Source of the DNA: Ascidia mentula
Lineage: Eukaryota; Chordata; Ascidiacea; Phlebobranchia; Ascidiidae
Direction: 5' to 3'
NCBI GenBank assembly: GCA_947561715.1
Contig: OX387198.1
Location: forward strand, 10,850,001-10,914,000
DNA length: 64,000 nucleotides
Shown: positions 11,559-23,100 of the stretch, piece by piece
Numbering within the stretch: the stretch's first letter is position 1
Layout of the letters: every line of letters begins with the position of its first letter
The notes under the pieces: model-generated
What the model was told of the DNA's origin: nothing
Databases searched by the model: none
Seen by the model: only the letters and a program-made list of their open reading frames with translations
Position numbers and translations under genes: made by a program

Positions 11559-14500
11559 ATGGCGTCAGCTGTCACGGTCTCGCCAGCCCCGTACTACAAA
11601 CTTAACCTGGCCGTCGTCGACGGGAACAGAGGAGGAAGCCAGGCAAGCGCAAGCAGCTTCAGGGATGACGTAAGCAGCAGAGAAGAGGACATCGCTTCCG
11701 AGATACGCGCCAAATCTCCAGCCAGACGGTCTTGGTTAGATGACGCCACTGCTAACTCGTTGGAACGTCACAGCAACCGCAAGAAACTTGGTCGCAACAG
11801 CCCAAGATCCGTGTCTTGCGGCCCACACACCCTGCCGAGAAGCTCAAAGCTCTCAAATCCCAGCTTCGATGGGTCGAACTACGATAAACTGTCGTCAGGT
11901 CGTTCCACGCCGAGTCCCGGGAGTGTAATCTCCTCTTGTGACAACATCAATCTGGCACTCAACAACTCCCTGCGTCCCGAGTCCCGAAATGGAAAACAAT
12001 GTGGTTCGGAGCGCTCAGTATCACCTTTCAACAATCATCCAATCGAGGCCCAAAGACGGCCTTCTCCTGCACAGAGGCATACTGCAACCGACGGAGATTT
12101 AAGAAACCGTTCTTATTCCCCATCCCTACTTGCAGCTGTGAGAGAAAACGATAATCAAGGTAAACGTCCATGTTCAATTCCTTCACGATTTGTTGCACTT
12201 ATTTACATTCCTCATTATGAATCGTTCAGAAAATACCAATATGTAATACGACAGGCAGTATGACAGTCTCCAAAAGAACTTTATGATTGTCATGTGCCTG
12301 GTAAATCCGACAGTATTATGTATAAGGCGAGAAGTATTTGTGTACATGTTTAAGCTTAACTAAAGTCTGTCGTTACACAAAACAAACGATTCTGCAATTT
12401 GCATTTTCAGGCGAGACGCAAAACAACGAACCTTTGTCTGTATGTAGTTTTATGGAGGATGAGGAAGATGTGAAATTAACGAGAGAATTGGTTGAAGCTA
12501 TGCGGGAGGTTGGTGTTGAAAAAGTTTTTTATCTGTGGATCGTGTAAAAAGACGCACTCGGAAAGTTTGTAGTTGCTGACCAATCAAACTTGAATAATTC
12601 AGGAAGTTGTGACCGCAACATCGTGCACACTTAAATAACATCGCGCACACTTAAATATTTGCAAAACGCATGGAGAACCAATTTAGAGAATATACAACAA
12701 ATTTATATGGCCGATACCTTCCTAATTCCTCTCTCAGCATGTTTTCAAATGGGTTGTGGTTTTAATTTTCTTGAGGTAAACCAATATTACATCAGTTCCA
12801 AATATTGTACAACGTTTTTACCCGCTAACCGCACGTCCTAATGGCTTCCAGCTACACCTAAACCCCTATGATCGATGTGTTTACGAAAGTTTCTTATTGC
12901 CCGAAGCCACACCTGATCCTGTGCACGTTCGTCACGTAGGCACAATTTCAGATCATATCCAAAACGGGGAAAACTTGAAATCCGATCGGTAACTTTTCGT
13001 AACTCGTGAAAACGAAAACATGCGATCTGGGTCAAATTTTAAGGTTGCAAGTTAGAAAAAACAATGACGTCAACAGCCTCAATGGCTTGTAGTCGTTTAA
13101 AAAACCGTTGTTTTTTTATATATAAGTTGCTATATACTTCTAAACAAAACAGAAATAACCATTGCGTAAGCGTGGTTAATTTCAATAACGCTGATTTTGT
13201 TTGGTTTCCCAAAATGGTTTTGTTTCATATTGCCTGTATATTTTAGTCATTATTTTTTTTATATTTTTTGCTACTTCCGAACCTTAATAATGATGAAATC
13301 CATATCTATTAAATCGAGATTGTTGGAATTGTGATATCATTGTGTGGAAATATTATCGCACCAAACACATAGTATCGAGTCACAGGCGCGAATTTTCAAC
13401 ATTCCGATCGCACGACTTATACGCCCCGGGCTACGCCAAACACGAATTTTGCTTAGCTTCTTTGAGAAACGCTCACCTCCACCCGTCTAAGCCTCTTACG
13501 CTAAACCGCCTTACACTGTCTCGATAGACTATGTATAAAAGAGGTGAAGAGTGTGTGTTTGTTGCAATGCACGGATGTGATTTCTCCTTATAAGGTCAAA
13601 ACAAGGAGTTTTGGAGTATATTAGAATTGTTGATTTATCTGATTTAAATGTCAACCACATGCCTATGACGTACAATAAAAACCCGAGGTCACATGCCAAG
13701 GAGATCACGTGGGGTTATCCCGTGCACGTAACTCTAACATTACGTCAGGTTCCATGGAAATAACTCACATACGTCCATCAATAAATCCACAGTTCAAAGC
13801 CCCTTTTGTATTAATTGAGTGTATGTTGTTATCTAAAATTTTAAAAATGTATCGAATAAATAACCCCGCCTTTGCGAATTGATCAACTAGGGTCGAAAAT
13901 AAACAGCACTGATGCTTCCGCGCGTTGACAAGTTGTTAAACCGTTTACAACATCCAAAACGTCACAAAGCTATCGCCGTCGTGTTTATGGTCATGGTGTG
14001 TTTATTCTGACAGTTGAAAGATATCGCCGAAGTTTCGCGAGTGATCGATGAAGTGGACGACGAGGAGTGGCTGCAAATGTTCATCGAGGAGCTCGATCTG
14101 CACCTCAATGACCTTATTCGTATGGACATCGCCAGACAAATTGTAAAAATATGACATAAAGTGATTGAATACGGTTGCAATTACCTAATGTACCTATAAT
14201 TTTTGAAAACTAGAAGTGTATATTGGAAAAAATATTAGTTTCGTTATTAAGATTTTTTCACATCCGACGGCGGTAGAGCGCTCCATAAATTTGTATTTTG
14301 CTGTAAAAATAAAAATAAATTCTTCATTTTCTATCTGCTCAAAAGAAACATTAGTTTAAGAGTTTAATTTAAATTTAAAAAAGTAGTTGTAGAGTTTAAT
14401 CTAGAAAGAGAAAAAATGTGTGAAACTTAAAGGTAATTGCATAAGGTTAGGTTAGGGTAGTACATGTCCAAAATTATAGTATACGATGAAATACACACTA

Positions 14501-17500
14501 AATCGGAATGTAATTCAACCCTATATTCGTTTTAGAGGCACGAAGAGGGCGTAGAATGTGACCCTGAAGAAGAGAAGGTGAGCCAAGGGCACATTTTGTC
14601 CGTTTCAATTTATTTACGATATTACTTCGCGATTAACGCTTCCATTTATCGACGTAAAGGAACTGCAGAGGATCGAAAGGAATGAGAAGGCCACTTTGCT
14701 GTCGGTAGCGCTTGACCTCATACGGTATCTCAAGGATCGATCGACTTATGCCTTACACCGGCGATCGTTTCTTGATCCGGATCAACAGGAAGAGAACGGT
14801 AAGGGGAAATTATTTATGTTACTTTATTGAACAATGCCTATTTTCACATATTTTGCACATTCTACTTAAGTTACCTATGATTGAAATGTTTGTTGTAATG
14901 TTTTCTTCCCTTTATTCGTCGCATAAGTTCAACCAAAGGTTATATTTAGTTGGAATTGCACATTTATCACTACAAATTGGGTATTTTATATGCTGTTTGT
15001 ATCATAATAGCAACAAACTGAGTTAACTTACGTCTCATAAACCTTTGTATATGCAGGTGAACGTTCCTACGGCACGCTGGGTCGACTCCAAGCACTCGCA
15101 TCTAAAAAACCAAACGACCCAACTTGCATGAATAAGGTATAGGCTTTGAAAGTCAATAAAACTTTAAACCTGTCAACAAAGTGTCATAAACACAAATTTT
15201 CATGTTCTGGAAAGCCAAATTTGCCTTTGCAAGAGGACAGAACTGTTTTTAATTTATGCCTATCAATTTGTATAGGCGGCAAGATACAAGCTAGATGTGT
15301 GGTTTTAACTATATTTATCAGCTTTTTGTCATTACAGTGGCAGAGAAGACTTTCGAATCTAGCCGGCACACTCGACAAGTATTTGCAGCGCCTAGAATCC
15401 GTCACAGTTTTTGAAATCAACGTTCAAAGTGTAGATCTTGAATTGGTGCCTGCGGAGTCGAAATCGCATTTAACCGAAAAGGACGGCGACATGCAATTTC
15501 ACGGAACTGACGAGACTGACAACGCCACAGAAATGAACCCGCACCACGTATCCAGCGCTCACCAGAATGGTCTAAAACCAAGTACTCCGAAAGCCAAGGC
15601 GCGCAAACTCGGTAAAATGAGCACATCTACCCCAAAACCCAAAAGCGGTTCCACAACACCAAATCACGTTGATCAGATGAGGGCCATGTTTGACAGCACG
15701 CCGGTCGACGGAAAGTCGAAGGTTTTTCTGCCGAGGAAGAAATCGTCCAGTGGCGACAGCGGTTACGAGGAGAAGCTCCTTAGTCACAGAACAGCGTCAA
15801 GCGGATCCGAAAACGACCCACAGGAGGGGAAAAGATGCGTCTATGAGCCAATACAGGTTAAGAGCATTAAGAGAACACCGAAAGATCAGGAAAATCGATT
15901 TGTCCCAGAGAATAATCCAGAAATTAAGTTCATATACGTTAACAATGTTGAACCCACAGTTAAACCAAGACAATACGGACTGGTGGTGAAGCCTGTGGCA
16001 GTGAGTCGAAAATCTTGCCCAGGGGCACCTGAAAAGAAAACACAAAAACAAGAAACAAACAGTGAAGGGAGAGGAAGAAAACCAACACGAAGCATCAGCA
16101 AAACAACTGTGGAGGCACCGAAAGATGCCAGCATCCATCACGTGTCGGGTTACTGTCGTTTGCCGTCCACGAATCGACACAATCGGGGTGGAAGCCTTGA
16201 TCGAAGGACGTGGAGGAACGAATGGAAAAGTACTGTGAGTGGGAAGACGCGTGATGATTCGACCTTGGCTTCCGATGCCGAAGTTCACGTTTCAGGGTAC
16301 TGCCGATTGCCTAAATACTGCCGCAGCCTTAGCGGACCAGAACCGGATCAAACCGGTTTGAAAGAACGACAAGTGTCGGAATTTAAAATGACCATTGGCT
16401 CAAACAAGCCTTCTGTCTCAGTTGCACAACAGATCGAGCCAAAAAGTCAACCGCACAAGCCTGTTAAGCAGATGGAAAGACCTGTTATTGACTCTGTGCT
16501 CGAACAAGACCTGTCGACAAATTCAGCTTGCCGAAACACTCCTCACAAGTCATTCGCATCTTATTTTGGCCAGGAAAAGAGCGAAGCAAACAAGACACCT
16601 AAAAAGGTCGTGACGTCGTCAGCTCAATGCAGCATAATTTCGAATGAAAATGTTCAGAAGGCAGATCGTGAAATTGAAAAGCTGAAGGTAGGTTAATGAT
16701 ATGTTCAATAGTTACTGTCGCAGTACGTGAAGATAAATACTGTTATTTTGCTTCTGCTGTGCATCAAAGCAGCGACATTTTTACGTTTTCTCGTGCTCGT
16801 GGGCGGTTTGACTTTCAAAAATTTGCATTCAGAACAGATGGTGCCCGTATAACAATATTATAACTGGGTATATATGAATTTACATGAAGCTTTTAACATA
16901 AACTTTGTCATACAGAAAAGATCCGATCTTCTGCAACGAGGTTTAACAGAAGCGCGAGAGGAGCGAGATGAAAAAGATCGAAGGATCGCTGTTCTAGAAT
17001 CCCGGGTACAGCGCCTCAAGAAGAATATGGAGCAGGGCCGAACAGAACAAGGATCTGTCCAGGAGCAGCTCGCCCATCTTAGAAGGTTGCTAAACCAAGA
17101 AAGGAGGTTAGGAAAAACTACACAGTTTATGTTGCGTGCCAACCCCCGTGCAATTAAATCTCGATAAAGAATGGAAATGTTTTGACAACGGTTTTAAAAT
17201 ACTTTATTTAAGCTTTTGTGTAAATAAGGTGTGGGCATGATGATGTTTAAACTAACTTTAATTCAAAGAGATGCACAGCTTCAAATTACGGAGCTGGAAG
17301 AAAAGCTGAAATTACTGGAAAGAAAGGTTTCTCGCGAAAGAGAAAAGATTTTGGACCTCAAAAATAAGGTACAAAAATATACAATATTCTTTTGCCTTCA
17401 GTGTCGAGTCAAATTACAAATTTCTTTATACAGATCGAGCAAATGCAGACTGAAAATATTTCGTTACGAAAGAAGTGCGAAGATTTGACTCGAGACAAGA

Positions 17501-19379
17501 GTGACCTAGAGTTGCAGGTATAAAAATACAAGTTAGGCGCTAGCGTGGTATAAAGTGTCCCTCATCAACTAGCCCTGTTTAGTTCGCACTTTTCTTAAAT
17601 ATTTAACTACAAAAGTCATATATGTTTCGTTTCAGCTCCATGAAGCTACAATGGCGCTGCTTCGTGAAAAGCGTCAAAGCAAGAAGTTGCAAAATGAAAA
17701 CCTTCGGTTGGAAGAGGAATTAAGTAAAGCAAACGAGTCTCTGAACGAAGCAAAGGAAAACAAAACCAAACTGGCAGACCAGGTACGAAGTATTCACTGT
17801 AAAAACATTTTCAATTCGCAGGTGTTCACGAATGTCCAGTTTAGACGTTTATAAATGTCATATGTGTAATATGGACGCCCATCAACGCTTACCAGTGTGG
17901 TATGTTATTTTTAACGTTGTGAGTTTATTCTCAGGTGAACGAACTCATTCAAAGCTCAGAGGCGATAGTGGAGGAGGTTGTAGTTGAGCAGGAAGAAATT
18001 GAAATAATGGAGCAAGGGTTGGAAGACAGCGTTACTGAACTTCAGGAGGAAAACTTCAGACTGGCTCAAGAGGTATATATAGAAATGCTACCGGCGTCAC
18101 AAAATAAGCGCTGCTCAATTTCATTCCGAATTGAATAAAATCATAATTATATCAGTAACTCGATTTTGGTGATAATAACGTCGGCATGATGACTTTTTGA
18201 AAGACGCAAAGCAATAATTTGATCTTTTTTAGCCATGTGGTTCGTTTCAAAACGTCATTTTTATTGCGGCATATATATCTAAATATACACATTTCCCAAA
18301 AAAATAAGCACATTTAAATGAGAAAACTATACCCATTTGTATTTTTTAAAACACTAAAAATTAACACAAATCTCAGCAAAGGTATGGCAACCCTCGTTAC
18401 GTATTGCTGTCTGCCGAACAAAAACTTATAAACTTAAAAATTGTTTAATTTGTTTTACAGAATCAGGATCTCCGGGAAAGCCTGGGAAAGGAGCAAGATC
18501 TCTCTGCTGCCACCTCCGATTGCTTCAGACAACAAGTAATATTTTTGACATTCGGTTTAAAGTTTTTTCAGCATTGTGTTAATTTTCCAACTGAATTATA
18601 GGTTGAGTTCCTAAGCAACGAAGTTAGCATGCAGAAAGAGGCGGCGAGAGCGCAGAAGGATCAATACGAAACTGAGGTAGAAAAGAAGCATATTTTTTCA
18701 GCCTTACAACGCTTGAAACTTCCTTGTAAAATTTCTGTCAACAGATCCAGAGACTCCTGAAATCAAAAGAAGGCCAAGTAAGTTCCACATCTTCCGCTTC
18801 TCACACAGAAAGTACGACTTTGATAAGTCAAATCGAGTACGAGCACACCATCACCCGCACCTTGTACATCGAAAACGAAAGGCTAAGAAAAGAGGTACAG
18901 GTGTTATTGCTTCCCTGTGGCAAACTGTTTGGTGCTTGTTTTGCAAACCAATTTTTATTATTCCATAGAGAGATGAATTGTTGGACAAAATGGTTCAAAT
19001 TCAGGAAACTGACGGCAAACAGTCAGAAACTGCTGAGTTTGGATGCCAGTATGACGACACGGTAAATAAAACGTCAGATTTTTATAAAAATCGATATATA
19101 TATGTAAAATTATAACTGCACACATATATGTAGTACATGTTACGGAAAAAATATAAATTATCTGTAAATCTTTCCTTCTTTCATTCAATCTGACATAACA
19201 TTGTGTGCATCTATCAGTCATACACGAGAATGCGGGCATTCGACTTCTACGCACAAGAAGCGCATCGTGATGCGAAGAAGCTTGTTGACCGAGGCCGGCA
19301 ACTGCAGGAAGAAGGGTTGCGACAGTCCATGCGCACGCAGCGCTTTCAAGTCGAACTACGACGCAAACAGATCACGTGA
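11559..19379 (+). CDS. Large coiled-coil protein of unrecognised family (about 1217 aa)
   Basis: Seventeen in-phase exons: 11559-12159, 12411-12508, 14014-14142, 14536-14577, 14660-14798, 15057-15136, 15338-16687, 16916-17106, 17269-17368, 17434-17517, 17636-17782, 17935-18072, 18461-18535, 18602-18676, 18745-18894, 18969-19061 and 19218-19379. ATG at 11559 has a good context (AAACATGG); an in-frame ATG at 11508 is possible. Residues 1-200 are Ser/Arg/Pro-rich with several SP sites. About 200-330 is acidic and helical. About 364-800 is low-complexity and basic, with HVSGYCRLP twice (about 631 and 680). From about 800 to the end it is almost continuous heptad-type coiled coil (Glu/Lys/Gln/Leu) in many short exons. 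No catalytic domain or membrane segment. I cannot name a family; a cytoskeletal or centrosomal scaffold is only a guess. The exon 2 donor (GTTGGT) is weak but fixed by phase. Confidence 0.8.
12617..12656. repeat. 20-bp direct repeat, two copies
   Basis: Two adjacent 20-bp units (12617-12636 and 12637-12656) of the form AACATCGYGCACACTTAAAT differ at one base. They lie in the second intron of the coiled-coil gene and look like a simple local duplication. Confidence 0.7.
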
Positions 19380-20108
19380 GTGTGACGTTAATTCACCCGG
19401 ATAAAAACGTCGATATTCGGATGAGTTTTTGGTGGGTTGATGACGAAGTCCTCTCTGTTTGGACGAATGTATAAAATGAAGTATTGCGCCTTCGAAAGAT
19501 GTAGAATTTGCAAAAGCTCGCATCTACTTATATTTAGCCCCGATGGAATAAAAGTTAAACAACCATAATTCCTTTTTTATTTTCTTGTTCGTTGTGTATT
19601 CGTGAATTATAAATAAATTTTTGTTTTTTTTCTGTTGGTCTTGCCGGTTTGTTGTATATTATGCTCTTTACTGTCTCGACTTTTTGCGGAAATATGTGAA
19701 CATCTGATTTATGATATGTGGTTTCAGTTAAAGGTGTGCGCTTTCTGAGTTAATGTTGATATTTTTTGTTGGTCTGGTACAGATCCACCGTCAGTATTAC
19801 TGCATTCATCCAGTTCAGTTCCTTCTTGTGAATATTTTTGTATCCAATTTGCTGTTTCCGTATATCCTTGAAACAAATGTTCCGCTACATTTTGCTTTTG
19901 ACGTGGTGCTGCAAGATGTTTTTATTTGAATCGTGCGCGAAACGTACAGTGATGGTTATATCTCTACAAAATGCATAAAATTGTAGATTGTGAAATCGTT
20001 CTTGCGTGAACACAAATCGACATGCAGCGGGCGCAAATTAAAAGAATTACAAAACTAAAAATGTCCATCTCTGTAGTGCTTCAACAAAGAGGTATTCCAC
20101 CGAATTCG
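19380..20108. other. Convergent 3' ends of the coiled-coil and alkaline phosphatase genes
   Basis: The spacer holds both 3' UTRs. A plus-strand AATAAA at 19547-19552 fits the coiled-coil gene (about 170 nt after its stop). A minus-strand AATAAA, seen as TTTATT at about 19921-19926, fits alkaline phosphatase. No other gene is seen. Confidence 0.6.
19547..19552 (+). terminator. Poly(A) signal AATAAA of the coiled-coil gene
   Basis: A canonical AATAAA lies about 170 nt beyond the TGA at 19377-19379, followed by T-rich and GT-rich sequence. Confidence 0.55.
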
Positions 20109-23100
20109 CTACTTTTTCAGAGCGATTAACCCACCGAGAACACAAAGCGCAAAAACCAGCTCCAAGGCGAAAAGGGCGTACAACGCTGATTCCGATTCCC
20201 CTTTCGTAAGCGTGTAACCAAGAAAGGTGACGTCATCGACGATTGGATCTGTCCTTCCGTCGCAGTGCGCCTTGTTGGAGCCAACACATGAAGCGTACCT
20301 TGAACATAGAAAATAGAAAAGATGGCCATTTTTAACTAGTATGTTGTCATGGTAACGAACGAGTAACTTCGAAACCGAAGACCATGAAAATACAACTTGT
20401 TTTTATTGAGAAGCCGTAAAGGGGAAAATATCAGCTTTTTAACAGCTGTCAAATCAGCTGCAATTTTATGAAAATTTATTCCATCGTGCGTGTTTGAGTT
20501 CATCATTGAAAACTTGTGCAATAAATATCGGCCAAATCAGTAGTCTGCAAAGTTTCGATTTTTAACCTCTTGTGGAAAGTTGTCATTGCTAACTCACCTC
20601 ATGACGTGGGCGAGGTAGCTCTGCTGGTGAACGGAGTGGAAGAGATGGGACATGGGGCCTCTGGCAAAGATTGCTACGTCCTCTCCACCGTGTGTTTCTG
20701 AACTTTTGGGAACCCCACTCTGCTGCAGATATTCTATGTCGCCTGAGAACAGAAGGGGAGGAATCTTCAATGCGACCAAGAAAGTAAGAGTAAATCACGA
20801 TAAACGAGCTACAAATAGTGCACACTTTTTCGCCCTTCTGGGTCTCAACGAAGGGTATAGTTTACAAACCGCACTGATGAGACTCAAACGTTCGAAATAA
20901 ATTTGCATTTTTTTTTCAAATTTGAAAAACATTCATGTGTTAAGTTTTAAAAATAACGTGCTGATAATCAAATTTACCAAATAAGACGTCTTCGAAAAAA
21001 AAATGTTTTAAATTTGTGAGTAATACTTACTAGTCTGTTCGAGGGTGGGACTTTCTCGCACCATCGGCACAGTGTAATTTGTGATGTCCGAACGCTGAAA
21101 TCCTTCACCGTTTCCATACAGAATCGTCGTGTACGACTTGTTGTCAATTCCATTATCCGGAGCAAGTCCTAACATTGAAGTAAATATCTTTACGCGTGGT
21201 TCAGGCAACAAAGTCCACGCAAACTAACCAAATATGGGGTTTCCCCTGTCCGCATACCCTCCGAGAGTGACTGTGTGCCCATGGTCAGCAGTGACGATAA
21301 TTAATGTGTCATCATCCGACGTCATTTCTACGGCACGCTTGACCGCATTGTCGAAAGCGACAAGGTCATGCAGGGCTTTGTAAGCGCTGGATCCATGGTG
21401 AGCGTGGTCTAAAATTAACGAAGAATTAAGTCAAAGGTAAATGAACATCCCTAGGCTGTTGGTCAAAAAGAATAATGCACACCAAGAATACAAATTCTAC
21501 AAAGGTTTTCCAAACGGTAGCCTATGGCCCTCTTGTCGGCCACAAGCTGATAGTGTTACATATAAACTAATCAAAAAGGAGTTTTGTCTGGCTGGACTTT
21601 CTTACCATTTGTGTTTTTATGGATAAGTAAAGGGCCACGAAAAGGATAACCACTGTTTGTTTTTAACATTGCTGTGTTTCTTGAGGAATTAAATATTGGC
21701 CCTACCTATTCTGCCACCCTCCACCAGCAGAAAGAATCCATTTGGGTTTTTCTGCAAGACCTCAATTGCCTTGGCAACCATCTCTGCGATGCTCGGTTCC
21801 TCGTCAGGATTCCTTTCAGCGTCGTAACTCATATCAGCAGATGCAAACATGCCTTGAAAAACGCGATACAAATCAACTTGTGTGTATTTTTGCATGGTCT
21901 GTAGGTTTAACCTGGTGGAAACGCAAAGGCTAGGCTTTGTTAAATGCTTTCCTATACCCCAAAGAGTACAATACCGCTCTTTCAGCCATAATTGTGATAA
22001 ATGTCGTTGCACAATGCCGCTCTTTCAGACGATGAAACGGCAAATGACAGAAAGAGTTATATTTAGCTTATTCACATCCTTTGTTCAGTGCCTTATTTTG
22101 ACAAACTAATATTGCACGCTGTAAGAATTGCTTAAACCATCATAATGCAACGCCATGTACCCACAAAGCAAATATTATTAGCCTATTCTCCAGCAAAGAG
22201 CGATGGCTGTTTTATTGCAGTTGGAAGGCCTCATTTGATAAATTTTATTGGCGAATTGCAAGCAATGGTGCGCGTGCTTAAATGTTGATGGGGCGCTCTC
22301 CAATCAGAATTACAACCTTACCCCAGAGGTGATCGACGTCCGCTGTGTTGACTGCATCCAGCTGCTGTTTATTCCATACGTAGGCAGCATTTTTACCCAT
22401 GTCTTCCATATTGTTTTGCCATTTGGTTATAAGATCCTGTCCGTCCTCTCGGTAATAATTGGTCGATGTTTCGTCAACCGTGCCTTCTGGCCTGAAATAT
22501 CTTCTGCCGCCTCCCATTGCCACCTGAAAAGCAAACGTATTCTGATATTCAACCACGTCCTAATTTCATCGGTTTATTAATTTTATCAGTTTAAAGTTTG
22601 TATTGTTCCATTCACAAATGTCTGCACTGATGCCCAAGGAAGACTGTCGTCACTGACAGGTAAACTGTCATTGACCGATAGTTTCAGATATGTTACATCT
22701 TATTACATTCTCATTTATTATTTAGCACTCTCAAATAGATTTTGCAAATCCCAATGGTACGTCTTGCCTGGTGTCTAAAGAGTGCAAGAGAAATTTTTGC
22801 ATTTGCATCCTAATATTACTTGTATGTATTATATGCAACTATTTCTACCTCGATCTCTGGAAGGTGTTCGTACAGTTGATATGCAATGTCCTTGCATCCG
22901 TTTATTTTGGCCTCTTCAGTAAGATCCCCATCCCCATACCAATATCTGTACGCGGAGTGGGCGTATGCTGACGCTGGAGTTGCGTGATTTAGCCGTGTGG
23001 TGGTAACTACTCCTGCCGCTTTTCCTACAAAAATTCATCACGTGGTGTTTTTTTTTAGTTATATTTGTTTGTGGTCGAATAAATATTTTCTTGTGTAAAG

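Noticed and set aside
18380..18396. Solo GTATGGCAACCC end like the MITE at 43926
   Set aside because: No partner end found within a few hundred bases, so no element can be delimited.
18745..18894. An extra intron at the GTAAGT-like 18778 within this exon
   Set aside because: Splicing to the AG near 18809 would put a stop in frame; reading through keeps the frame open.
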